DNA of 64,000 nt from Streptomyces rubellomurinus (GTDB lineage Bacteria > Actinomycetota > Actinomycetes > Streptomycetales > Streptomycetaceae), in NCBI RefSeq assembly GCF_000961885.1, contig NZ_JZKH01000009.1, positions 69,185 to 133,184 on the forward strand, in the 5' to 3' direction. This document shows, in pieces, positions 16,692-25,085 of this stretch. Numbering within the stretch: position 1 is the first letter of the stretch; each line of letters opens with the position of its first letter. Made by a program: the position numbers and the translations under genes. Under the pieces are notes generated by a model, which was not told the DNA's origin, did not search any database, and saw nothing but the letters and a program-made list of their open reading frames with translations.

Positions 16692-17489
16692 TCAGTCGGC
16701 CATGAGGACGGCGCGGGTGAGCTCCCAGGTCGCCGGGTCGGCGGCCACCAGGAGGCCGTCCTCGCATCCGGGGGCCTCGGGGCGGTAGGCGGAGCCGTCC
16801 ATCCGGGCCGAGACGCCGCCGGCCTCGGTGACCAGCAGCGAGCCGGGGGCGTGGTCCCAGGGCAGGGTGCGCCAGTAGAAGATGAAGTCGAACCGGCCGT
16901 CCGCGACACCCGGGTACTCGATCCCGGCGGCACTGCGGCCGGGATCGACCTCGCCGAACGCCGCGCAGTTGGCCTCCAGGCGGTGGCGGTGCTCCGGGTC
17001 CACGAAGCGGCTCTTCAGGATGCCCGACAGCTTCCCGGCGTCGGCGGGTGCGGGCGGACGGGACAGGCGCTCGCCGTCCCGCCAGGCGCCGGAGCCGAGC
17101 TCCGCCCGGTAGCAGGCCGCGAACTCGGGCTGCCAGATCCACGAGGCGACCGTCCGCCCGCTGCGCACCAGCGAGCACATCACGGCGTAGTCGGGGCGGC
17201 CGGCCACGAAGTTGGACGTGCCGTCCACCGGGTCGACCAGCCAGACCGCCGGCTCGGAGCGCAGGGCCAGCGCGAGCGACGGGTCGGCGGCGACGGCCTC
17301 CTCCCCGACCACCGGGACGGGCAGCAGCTCGCGCAGCCGCCGCGTGATGATCGCCTCGGCGTCGCGGTCGGCGACGGTGACCAGCTCGCCGGGGGCCTTC
17401 TCCATCACCTCGCCGGAGGCCAGTGCCCGGAAGCGCGGTTCCACCGCCTCGGCCGACGCCTCGGCGAGTATCTCCGCCACCCTGTCCAT
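16692..17489 (-). CDS. Inositol monophosphatase family phosphatase
   Basis: Mg-dependent phosphatase of the IMPase/HisN-like superfamily, about 265 residues. Metal-binding motifs are GEEAVAADP, WLVDPVDGTSNF (family DPIDGT) and WDHAPGSLLVTEAGG. The substrate could be inositol phosphate, histidinol phosphate or another small phosphate. A GTG at 17495 is in frame, but GAAGG lies 5 nt before the ATG at 17489, which I prefer. It sits inside the siderophore region, after heptad copy 2, but has no evident role in siderophore making. Confidence 0.85.
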   Translation of the reverse strand: MDRVAEILAEASAEAVEPRFRALASGEVMEKAPGELVTVADRDAEAIITRRLRELLPVPVVGEEAVAADPSLALALRSEPAVWLVDPVDGTSNFVAGRPDYAVMCSLVRSGRTVASWIWQPEFAACYRAELGSGAWRDGERLSRPPAPADAGKLSGILKSRFVDPEHRHRLEANCAAFGEVDPGRSAAGIEYPGVADGRFDFIFYWRTLPWDHAPGSLLVTEAGGVSARMDGSAYRPEAPGCEDGLLVAADPATWELTRAVLMAD

Positions 17490-17580
17490 CAGCACCTTCG
17501 CGCTCCCTTCGCCGGTACCACTTTCGCACGTACGAGCGGAGGGGGGTGGTGGCGGGCCGAGGGCGGTGGGGTGGGGGGTG

Positions 17581-17692
17581 GGTGACAGCGAACAGGTTTC
17601 AGCGTTCAGATTTCAGATAACAGATGTTGAAAGCTGTTATCTGAAATCTGTTCGCTGTTCGTTGTTCGCCGTCTGTCGTCCGCTGTTCGTGG
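17581..17692. repeat. Heptad-repeat inverted element, copy 2
   Basis: Sixteen 7-bp words in one register between the LysA-fold decarboxylase (ends 17733, minus strand) and the IMPase gene. The left arm uses GCGAACA, GATTTCA and GATAACA. The centre is GATGTTG, AAAGCTG. The right arm uses TTATCTG, AAATCTG and TTCGCTG. Bases 17607-17623 pair perfectly with 17634-17650 (17 bp, 10-nt loop). Placed to terminate the five-gene siderophore operon. Confidence 0.88.
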
Positions 17693-17732
17693 GGGCCGCT
17701 GGCCGCCGGCCGTCTCGTCGTTGGCCCAGGGG

Positions 17733-18938
17733 TCACTCGCCCAGGTAGTGGAATCCCGGGTGCGGGTGCATCAGGAACTCGTGGTGCGAGATGTTCCAGG
17801 CGTACGCCCCCGCCATGGCGAACAGCACGCGGTCCGCCGTCCGCAGTCCGTCCGCTTCCTTCGCCGCCCGGGCCAGGACGTCCTTCGGGGTGCAGAGCTG
17901 CCCGGCCAGGGTGGCGCGGCCGGTGGTGACCGCGGGGCGCGGCCACGGGTGCGGCCAGGCGTCGACCGGCAGCACCTCGAACGGCTGCGAGTGCCCCCGG
18001 GTGGCGGGGGTGCGCAGGTGGTGGGTGCCGCCGCGGACCACCGCGAAGTCCTCGCCGTGGCTGCGCTTCACGTCCAGGACCTCCGTGGCGTACCAGCCGC
18101 AGTGCGCGGTCAGCGCCCGGCCCGGTTCGGTCCGCAGGCGCAGCCCCGGGTGGGCGTCGAGCAGCTTGGCCAGGCCCTCGCCGAAGGCCGTCCAGTCGAA
18201 GCGCGCCGCCGGGTCGTCGTAGTCGACGGCCATGCCGCCGCCGATGTTGACCTCCTCCAGAGGGAAGCCGTGCCGGTCGGCCAGTGCCGCCGACCACTCG
18301 ACGATACGCTCGGCGACGGCCAGTTGCTCCGCCGCGGCGAGTCCGCTGGCCAGGTGGGCGTGCACCCCGCGCAGCAGCAGCTGCCGGCCGAGCGGGCCGC
18401 CGCCGGTGAGCAGCCGGACGCACTCCTCGGCCTGATCCGGGTCGAGGCCGAACGGCGTCGGCCGCCCGCCCATCGCCAGCGCCACCGCGTCCAACGCGCC
18501 TTCGCCGACCGGCAGGTTGACCCGTAGCAGCACGTCCACCGTCCGAGCCTGCGGCCGGTCGGCGAGTGCGGCGGCGAGCCGGTGCAGCTCCTGCTCGCTC
18601 TCGACGTGCCAGCGGTGCACACCGGCGTCCAGGGCGGCGGCGATCTCAGCCGGGGTCTTGCCGGGCCCGCCGAAGGCCAGCGGTGCGCCCGGCACGGCAG
18701 CCCGAACGTGCGCCAACTCCCCGCCGCTGGAGACCTCGTAGCCGTCCACCGCGTCGCGCAGCGCGCGCAGCAGTGGCGCCCCCGGGTTGGCCTTGGCGGC
18801 GTAGTACAGCTCGACCCGCTCGGGCAGGGCGGTCCGGACGGCGGCGGCGTGTTCGCGCAGCGCCGTCAAGTCGTAGATGTAGGCCGGGAGTTCCTCGGCG
18901 GTGAGGCCGGTGGCGTGGTGGCGGACGGAGTCGGTCAT
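17733..18938 (-). CDS. PLP-dependent decarboxylase, LysA fold (PvsE/SbnH type)
   Basis: Fold III PLP decarboxylase, 401 residues, of the family that includes PvsE (vibrioferrin) and SbnH (staphyloferrin B), which decarboxylate a citryl-amino acid intermediate. The PLP lysine is Lys49 in YYAAKANPGAP. Other family motifs are NIGGGMAVDY (glycine loop), EPGRALTAHCGWYATEVLD and QLCTPKDVLA with the active-site Cys. The ATG overlaps the NIS synthetase stop (ATGA). Last gene of a five-gene set; a heptad element follows. The exact substrate (citryl-serine or a diamino acid) is unknown. Confidence 0.85.
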   Translation of the reverse strand: MTDSVRHHATGLTAEELPAYIYDLTALREHAAAVRTALPERVELYYAAKANPGAPLLRALRDAVDGYEVSSGGELAHVRAAVPGAPLAFGGPGKTPAEIAAALDAGVHRWHVESEQELHRLAAALADRPQARTVDVLLRVNLPVGEGALDAVALAMGGRPTPFGLDPDQAEECVRLLTGGGPLGRQLLLRGVHAHLASGLAAAEQLAVAERIVEWSAALADRHGFPLEEVNIGGGMAVDYDDPAARFDWTAFGEGLAKLLDAHPGLRLRTEPGRALTAHCGWYATEVLDVKRSHGEDFAVVRGGTHHLRTPATRGHSQPFEVLPVDAWPHPWPRPAVTTGRATLAGQLCTPKDVLARAAKEADGLRTADRVLFAMAGAYAWNISHHEFLMHPHPGFHYLGE

Positions 18939-20725
18939 CGGGTGGCGCTCCCGGCGGAGGGGTGGGCGGGCATGCGGGCGGCCTCGGCGAGAACGGAGCC
19001 GGCCAGCGGCGAGGGCAGTCGGACGTAGCCGGCCTCGCGGTCGGCGCGGCGCTCCCAGCGGGTCAGCAGGTTGGCCTTCGCGGGCAGCGGGACACCGGCC
19101 AGCAGCGCCCGCAGCCGAGGCGGGCGGCCGTGCGCGGCGGCGAACTCCTCGAGGGTGTCCCGGACGGCCTGCCAGAGCCTGCCCTCCAGCTCGGGGCGCA
19201 AGTCGGCCAGTGCGGCCAGGAGTTCGGCGGCGTGGTTGACCAGCAGGCAGTAGACCACCCGGTCCCAGCCGCGCTCGGCGTCGTAGGTCATCGGGCCGGC
19301 GACCTCGGGCGGCAGGGCGGCGAGCAGGCCGGCGTTGTGCTCGGGGACGAGCTTGGTGCCCTCCAGGTCGCGGAACAGCACCTGGGCGGGGCGTCCGGTG
19401 TCGTCGACGCCGATGAGCACGTTCTGCAGGTGCGGCTCCAGCACCACGCCGTGGTCGAAGTAGGCCGCCAGCACCGGCGGGACGAGCAGCCGCAGGTAGT
19501 CGCGCCACCATTCGAGCACCGAAGACGCGTCCGAACTCCCGTCCAGCAGGCGGGAGATGTGCGCGGAGCTGGTCGGGTACTCGTCGGCGACGGCGGCCGC
19601 GAGCAGCGGGGTGACGCCGGGGCGCAGCACGTCGCCGAGGCCGTCGCGCACGATCAGGCCGAAGCCCTCGAACAGTGCCAGGTCGGAGCGGCCGTCCGGG
19701 CCGGGCAGGGCGAGGGTGCGGAAGGCGGGCTCGCGCAGCATCGCGGCGTCCGGGAAGCGCCGGGCGAGGTCGGTGAGCACCGGGGCGAGCAGCCGGGTGA
19801 GGGTGACGGCGCCGGTCAGCTCGTACGCGGCGTTCTTGCGCAGGCAGTTGGTGATGCGCACGTCGAGGCTGAACTTGAGGAAGGCGTCCGCGCCGTGCAG
19901 GGTGCGCACCGAGGCGGTGGCGGTGAAGCGCTCGCCGCGCGGGCCGAGGTCCAGGACGTCGCCGCTGCGCAGGGCGCGGCGCAGCAGCGGGTGGTCGCCG
20001 ATCAGCTGGTACTGCCACGGGTGGGCGGGCAACAGGCGGTAGCCGGCCGGGACTTCGCCGAGACCGTCGAGCAGGGCGGTGGCCCGGTCGTCGGCGGACT
20101 CCTCGGCGAGCAGGTCGGCGCGCACCGCGAGGTGGCGCAGCGGGAAGGCGGCGCGGGACTCCGGGGCGTAGTCGCGCCAGTCGCCCCGGGCGGCGGAACG
20201 GGACTTGGGTGCGGGGTGGAAGCGGTGGCCGAACAGCAGGGCCTGCTCGGACTCCAGGTACCGGTCGGTGCGGGCGGCCCCCGTCCCGGCGTCATCGGGG
20301 CGGTCGGCCTCGGGACGGTCGGTCAGGCCCGCGCGGACGCCGTCGTGGCTGGACGCCACCTGGGCGATGAACTCCTCGTTCGCGGTGCCGGTGCGCAGCT
20401 CCAGTTCGTGCTGGACGTGCTCGGCGAGCGTGCGCCAGTCCAACTCGCGCCAGCCGTCCGGGGTTTCCTCGGAGACCGGCCCGGTGAAGCGGTGTGCGCC
20501 GAGCAGCGAGGTGCGGCGCAGGGCGACTCGCAGCAGGGTGCCGCGGCGAGGCAGGCGCAGCAGCAGGCGGCCGTCGTCCACGGCGGTCTGGTGCTCGGGC
20601 GCGGACACCTCGCGCAGCAGGCAGTTGAGCAGGGTGTGGGCCACCGCCTCGTCGGCGGAGGGGAGTTCGGGAGTGGCGGGGAGTCCGGCGGTGGCGGACT
20701 GCGGGAGTGCCGTACGGGTGGTCAT
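18935..20725 (-). CDS. NIS siderophore synthetase, IucA/IucC family (PvsD position)
   Basis: ATP-dependent ligase joining a carboxylate such as citrate to an amine or alcohol. 596 residues, the usual size. IucA/IucC motifs are GHRFHPAPKSRSA (ATP and phosphate binding, about 165-180), LPAHPWQYQ, KFSLDVRITNCLRKN, LEPHLQNVLIG and VLFRDLEGTKL; the C-terminal FhuF-like part has VPLPAKANLLTRW. Translationally coupled on both sides by ATGA overlaps. By gene order it is the counterpart of PvsD, which joins citrate to serine in vibrioferrin. Confidence 0.9.
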   Translation of the reverse strand: MTTRTALPQSATAGLPATPELPSADEAVAHTLLNCLLREVSAPEHQTAVDDGRLLLRLPRRGTLLRVALRRTSLLGAHRFTGPVSEETPDGWRELDWRTLAEHVQHELELRTGTANEEFIAQVASSHDGVRAGLTDRPEADRPDDAGTGAARTDRYLESEQALLFGHRFHPAPKSRSAARGDWRDYAPESRAAFPLRHLAVRADLLAEESADDRATALLDGLGEVPAGYRLLPAHPWQYQLIGDHPLLRRALRSGDVLDLGPRGERFTATASVRTLHGADAFLKFSLDVRITNCLRKNAAYELTGAVTLTRLLAPVLTDLARRFPDAAMLREPAFRTLALPGPDGRSDLALFEGFGLIVRDGLGDVLRPGVTPLLAAAVADEYPTSSAHISRLLDGSSDASSVLEWWRDYLRLLVPPVLAAYFDHGVVLEPHLQNVLIGVDDTGRPAQVLFRDLEGTKLVPEHNAGLLAALPPEVAGPMTYDAERGWDRVVYCLLVNHAAELLAALADLRPELEGRLWQAVRDTLEEFAAAHGRPPRLRALLAGVPLPAKANLLTRWERRADREAGYVRLPSPLAGSVLAEAARMPAHPSAGSATR

Positions 20726-21939
20726 CGGGTGCTCCTACGGGTCAGGAGGGCGAGGAGGGCGGCGGCCAGGGCGGCGACGGTGCCGGTGACGACGGGGGCG
20801 GCCGGTCCGCCGCTGCTGTTGACCAGCGCGGCGGCGAGCCCGGCGGCGACGGCGCCGCACTTGGAGACGGTCTCGCGGGTGCCGAACATCCGGCCCGGCG
20901 CGCGGCCGCGGGCGGCCTCGGCGGCGAGGACGGCGAGGCAGACCAGGCCGAGGGTCATGCCGAGCCCGAGTGCCGCCCGGGTGAGGACGAAGGCGGGCAG
21001 GGAGTGGGCGGGGGCATGTCCGGCCAGACCGAGGGCGACCAGGGCGAAGCCGAGGGCGAGGCCGGTGCGGGGTCTCGCCTGGACGGCGGCGTGCACCCGC
21101 CCGGCGGCGACCAGATAGACCAGGTGCGGCAGCGCGAAGAGGATCCCCGCGACCGCGGCTCCTGCGCCCGGCAGCCGCTCGTGCACCAGGGTGATCAAGT
21201 AGGGGAAGGAGATCACGGTGGCGAAGACGAACGCGAACTCGAAGGTGTAGAGCAGCTTGAGCGAGCCCGGCGGGTCGCCCGCGCGTTCGGCGCGGACCCC
21301 GGCCCTGCTGGCGGTGGCGGTGGCGGTGGCGGTGGCGGTGGCGGCCTGGCGGGTCGGCTCGGGCAGGAAGCCGAGCAGCACCGCGGCGGTCAGCGGCAGG
21401 ACCGCCATCACGAGGTACTGCCGGTGCGGGTCGATCCACGGCGACAGCGCGCCCACCAGGATCGGCGCGGCGACCAGGGCGGCCCGGGCGCTGCCCTGCA
21501 TCAGGGTGAGCGCCTTGGACAGGTGGGCGCCGTCCAGGGCGGCGGCGAGGTAGCCGTTGGTGGCGGAGAAGGTGCCGCCGAGGAAGCCCTGGAGCACCAG
21601 CGCGCAGGTGAACGCGGGCAGGCTGTCGGCGGCTCCGGCGAGCAGGAACGAGACGGTGAGGCCGAGTTGGGCGCGCAGGAGCAGCCGCTTCTGGCCGAAC
21701 CGGTCGGCCAGCCGGCCCCACAGCGGCGCGCCGAGGGCGGTGAAGACGGTCGGTGCGATGTAGAGCAGGCCCGCCCAGTGCCCGTCGCGGTCGCCGAGGC
21801 CGGGGAGGATCTCGCTGAGGTATGGCGGCAGGCCGAGGGCGGCGAAGGAGGCGACGAAGTAGCAGGCGGCGATGGCGTGCACCTGGCCGCGGTCCAGTGC
21901 GACGCCCGGTGCCCGCCGGGGCAGGGTGTCCAGGCTCAT
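20722..21939 (-). CDS. MFS transporter, likely siderophore exporter (PvsC position)
   Basis: Twelve-helix major facilitator, about 405 residues. The cytoplasmic signature after TM2 is GRLADRFGQKRLLL. The central loop contains an Ala-Thr dipeptide run (about residues 185-196) from a GGTGGC microsatellite. Embedded between two NIS synthetase genes with 4-bp overlaps at both ends, so it most likely exports the finished siderophore, as PvsC or SbnD do. Confidence 0.88.
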   Translation of the reverse strand: MSLDTLPRRAPGVALDRGQVHAIAACYFVASFAALGLPPYLSEILPGLGDRDGHWAGLLYIAPTVFTALGAPLWGRLADRFGQKRLLLRAQLGLTVSFLLAGAADSLPAFTCALVLQGFLGGTFSATNGYLAAALDGAHLSKALTLMQGSARAALVAAPILVGALSPWIDPHRQYLVMAVLPLTAAVLLGFLPEPTRQAATATATATATASRAGVRAERAGDPPGSLKLLYTFEFAFVFATVISFPYLITLVHERLPGAGAAVAGILFALPHLVYLVAAGRVHAAVQARPRTGLALGFALVALGLAGHAPAHSLPAFVLTRAALGLGMTLGLVCLAVLAAEAARGRAPGRMFGTRETVSKCGAVAAGLAAALVNSSGGPAAPVVTGTVAALAAALLALLTRRSTR

Positions 21940-23729
21940 CGCGTACGGCTCTTCGGTAGCAGGTAGTTGGGGCCGTCGGTGTAGTGCTTGTTGATGTCGG
22001 CGGCTCCGCTGCGTTCCTTGCTGAGCAGCGTGCCGGCGCTCACCATGGCCTTGACCGGCAGCCGTTCGGCGTCCAGCAGGGCGGTCCGCAGCGGGCGGCC
22101 GGCCGGGCCCAGCCGGTCGATCGCCGTGGCGAGGGTGTCGCGCAGCAGCCCCAGGGTCCGCTCCAGCGGGGCGCGGCCGTGTTCGGCGAGGCCGAAGGCG
22201 AGGGAGGCTGTGCACAGGTGCCCGGTGATCGTGGTGAACAGGTCGGTGAGCGCGCGGTCCTGGTCGACGAGGATGCGGGGGTTGCGGAACTCGGCGGCCA
22301 GCGGGGCGAGTTCGTCGATGCCGCCGGTGCCGGTGCCGGTGGTGGTGCTGCCGGTCGTCAGCCGGGCGGTGTTGATCCGGGGGCCGTCGTTGTCCTTGTA
22401 GAGCAGCCGCAGGCCGGTCCCGTCGAGGACCAGGGAGGTGTTCTGCTGGTGCGACTCGAGGGCGATGCCGTGGCCGAACAGGGTGGTCTGCCAGTCGACC
22501 AGCAGCCGCAGCAGGTCCTCGTACAGGGCGAGGACGGAACCGCCGTAGAAGCGGTCGGCGAGGTGGTCGATCACCAGCCGCCCGCCGGGCGCCTCGGCGA
22601 GCAGGGCGGCCAGCGGCACGGTGACGGCGTCGTCCAGGCCGTCCGGGTACCGGCGGCAGAGGACGGCCAGCAACTCGTCGTCGGCGTGCGCGAAGTGCTG
22701 CTCGTCGGCGTGCAGCACCCGTCCGGTGAACTGCGGCTCGCGGGCGGCCACGGCCTCCACCAGGCGCTGCCCGACCGCCCCGTTGACCAGGGTGACGGGC
22801 TTGATGGTGCGCCGGTTGCGCAGGCCCAGGGTGGCGGTGGCGAGCGGGAGTTTGAGGTGCCAGGACGGGTCCTGGGCGACGGCGACGGTGCGCATCGACA
22901 GGGTCGGCAGCACCGTGAGGTATGGCTCCGGGGCGAGCACCGAGCCGGGGGCGATCCGCTCGAAGTCCTCGTCGGCGGTGAGCGGGTGGACCGGGACGGT
23001 GCGGAACTCGCCCGGTGCGCCCGGGACGCCCAGCTGTTCGGCGCTCGGCCACCAGGCGGGCAGCGGCCCGTCCCCGTGCACGGTCAGGTGCGCGGCCGGT
23101 ACGGCAAGCCAGCGAAGTTCGAAGGAGGGGTGGAACTCCGGCGCGTACGCGCGAAGTTGCGGTTCACCCAGGCCGGCGCGGCCGCGCGCGGTCGGGTAGA
23201 CCGGGTGGTCGAGGAAGGCGGCGAGGGCTTCGAAGCCGAGGGCGGCGTGCGGGCCGGTCCAGTCGGCGACGTCCGCGCCGTAGCGGGCGGCGAGGGCGGC
23301 GTGCACCTCGGGCCGTACCCGGTCGTGGAGTTCGGTGGTGGCGAGGGTCTGCCGGCACTCCTCGGCGAAGGCCCGGTGGCCGGGCCGGTCGAGCGGGTCG
23401 GCGCGGTCGGCGAGGAGGGCCAGGACGGCGGGCAGCTCGGTGAGCAGGACGCCGTCCGTCTCCAACTCCGGCCGCCGGGCGGCGTGGTCGCCCTGGAAGC
23501 CGTCCGGGGCGACGGGCAGGGCGAGCGTGCCGTCGCTCAACCAGGGGCCGTCCGCGCGGTGCTGGAGCACTCCACGGGTGCGCAGGCCGAGGACGTCCTC
23601 GCGCAGCAGCGCGGACAGGACGCGCAGGGTCAGCTGCTCCGCCGGAGTCCGGGCCGCGGGAGTGGTGGCCACGGCCGTGCGGGCCGCCGGGGCCGCCGGG
23701 GGCGTGTGGGCCGGGGCGGCGGGCTTCAT
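21936..23729 (-). CDS. NIS siderophore synthetase, IucA/IucC family (PvsB position)
   Basis: Second NIS synthetase, 597 residues, more divergent than its neighbour. An Ala/Pro-rich 30-residue leader precedes the domain. Motifs include PEFHPSFELRWLAVP, VPVHPLTADEDFERI, SWHLKLPLATATLGLRNRR, ALESHQQNTSLVL and LLYKDNDGPRIN. The C-terminus has LPVKAMVSAGTLLSKE, the family's typical end segment. A Thr/Gly-rich run lies near residue 455. The ATG at 23729 overlaps the ATP-grasp stop. In vibrioferrin PvsB attaches 2-oxoglutarate; the substrate here is unknown. Confidence 0.9.
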   Translation of the reverse strand: MKPAAPAHTPPAAPAARTAVATTPAARTPAEQLTLRVLSALLREDVLGLRTRGVLQHRADGPWLSDGTLALPVAPDGFQGDHAARRPELETDGVLLTELPAVLALLADRADPLDRPGHRAFAEECRQTLATTELHDRVRPEVHAALAARYGADVADWTGPHAALGFEALAAFLDHPVYPTARGRAGLGEPQLRAYAPEFHPSFELRWLAVPAAHLTVHGDGPLPAWWPSAEQLGVPGAPGEFRTVPVHPLTADEDFERIAPGSVLAPEPYLTVLPTLSMRTVAVAQDPSWHLKLPLATATLGLRNRRTIKPVTLVNGAVGQRLVEAVAAREPQFTGRVLHADEQHFAHADDELLAVLCRRYPDGLDDAVTVPLAALLAEAPGGRLVIDHLADRFYGGSVLALYEDLLRLLVDWQTTLFGHGIALESHQQNTSLVLDGTGLRLLYKDNDGPRINTARLTTGSTTTGTGTGGIDELAPLAAEFRNPRILVDQDRALTDLFTTITGHLCTASLAFGLAEHGRAPLERTLGLLRDTLATAIDRLGPAGRPLRTALLDAERLPVKAMVSAGTLLSKERSGAADINKHYTDGPNYLLPKSRTR

Positions 23730-24925
23730 GAGGCGATCTCCCAACGGTTGGCGGCGATGAAGTCCGCCACGGCGGCGTCCACCGCGCCCTGGTCCGGGCC
23801 GACCGCCCAGACGATGCCCAGGTAGTCGCGGTTGGTGCGGTAGAGGTCGTGCCGGGCGCCGATCTCGCGCACCGGCCGGTAGGAGAGGGTGACGCCGTCC
23901 GTCCGTCGCTCGAAGTGCGGCTCGGGTGCGGCGGTGAGGGTGCCGGCCCGGTCCGCGCAGACGCGCTCGTGCCGGGCCCGAAGGCCGGTGCGGGCGCCGA
24001 GGTCGGCGGGCAGGGCCTCGCCGAGGTGGGCGCGCAGGACCAGCTCGAAGTAGGGGAGTCGGAGGATCTCGGCGAGCATCAGGTCGCACTGGTCGCCGAT
24101 GGCACGGTAGTTGACCTCGATGATGCGGGCACGGCCGTCCGGCTGGAGGACGAACTCGGTGTGGCAGGCGCCGAGTCCGACGCCGAGCGCGTCGAGCTGG
24201 GCGAGCACCTGGTCGACCACCGGGCGGGGGTGTGCCGGGGTGAAGGTCAGGACTTCCTCGATGAAGTCCGGCGGCGGGGAGAGCCGGGTGCGGAAGCCGC
24301 CCAGGACGTGCCGGGCGTGGCCGTCGCCGAGGGTCTCCAGGGTGCACAGTTCGCCGGCCAGGAACTCCTCGACGACCAGCGTGGCGGCGGGCCGCCGCTG
24401 CCGGATCTGCTCGACGCGCAGGGCGAGTTCGGCGGCGTCGGCGACCAGGGTGACGTCCTCGCTGGCGACGCCCTCGCGCGGCTTGACGATGCAGGGGAAC
24501 GGCGGGGTGAGCCCGGCCGGATCCTGCCCGGGGGCCAGCTCGGCGGACCAGACGCGGTCCAGGCCGGTGTCGGCGAGGTGGCGGCGCAGCTCGCCCTTGT
24601 TCTTGGCCCGCAGCGAGGCCTTCCAGTCCTTGCCGGCGAGGCCGAAGTACTCGGCGACCAGCGCGGTCTGGGTCTGCAGGTGGTCGCTGTTGCTGAACAC
24701 CGCGTCGGGCGTGTGGTGTTGGGAGATCGTTCCGATGACCTCGCGGAAGTCCTGGACGTCGCACTCCAGCACCTCGCACGCGAAGTCCGCGTCGGCGTAG
24801 GCGCGTCGGTGGTCCTCGACGTGGTCGGTGAGGACGGTGACGTCGAGGCCGAGCCGGGCGGCGGCGGGCAGGAAGCCGCGGGTGACCGAGTCGGTGGGGT
24901 TGAGGGCGAGCAGGTAGAGCCGCAT
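23726..24925 (-). CDS. ATP-grasp ligase (PvsA position)
   Basis: Carboxylate-amine ligase of the ATP-grasp superfamily, 399 residues. The N-terminal Rossmann-like part begins MRLYLLALNPTDSVTRGFLP. The central ATP-grasp domain has PCIVKPREGVASEDV (ATP-binding Lys and flexible loop), LVVEEFLAGE (adenine-contacting strand) and ARIIEVNYRAIGDQ (metal-binding Glu/Asn). First gene of the five-gene set. In vibrioferrin PvsA joins alanine. No iron box precedes it directly; it may be read through from the transporter genes 160 bp upstream, past heptad copy 3. Confidence 0.88.
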   Translation of the reverse strand: MRLYLLALNPTDSVTRGFLPAAARLGLDVTVLTDHVEDHRRAYADADFACEVLECDVQDFREVIGTISQHHTPDAVFSNSDHLQTQTALVAEYFGLAGKDWKASLRAKNKGELRRHLADTGLDRVWSAELAPGQDPAGLTPPFPCIVKPREGVASEDVTLVADAAELALRVEQIRQRRPAATLVVEEFLAGELCTLETLGDGHARHVLGGFRTRLSPPPDFIEEVLTFTPAHPRPVVDQVLAQLDALGVGLGACHTEFVLQPDGRARIIEVNYRAIGDQCDLMLAEILRLPYFELVLRAHLGEALPADLGARTGLRARHERVCADRAGTLTAAPEPHFERRTDGVTLSYRPVREIGARHDLYRTNRDYLGIVWAVGPDQGAVDAAVADFIAANRWEIAS

Positions 24926-24985
24926 GGGGTTTCCTCGGAGGCGTGGCAGGTGGAGCGGGCGGCGAGCAGCGGACGGTGGGGGGCA

Positions 24986-25076
24986 GCTGATGGCGGACGG
25001 CGAACAACGAACAGCTGACAGCTGACAGATAACAGATGTTGAAAGTTGAAAGCTGTCAGCTGTTAGTCGTCATTCG
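24986..25076. repeat. Heptad-repeat inverted element, copy 3
   Basis: About 13 words between the binding-protein gene (stop at 25086) and the ATP-grasp gene. Left words are GCTGATG, GCGGACG, GCGAACA, ACGAACA, GCTGACA and GATAACA. The centre is GATGTTG, AAAGTTG; right words are AAAGCTG, TCAGCTG, TTAGTCG. Bases 25010-25023 pair perfectly with 25051-25064 (14 bp, 27-nt loop). Sits inside what would otherwise be one long operon, so it could separate transport from synthesis transcripts. Confidence 0.85.
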
Positions 25077-25085
25077 TCGGCGCCC

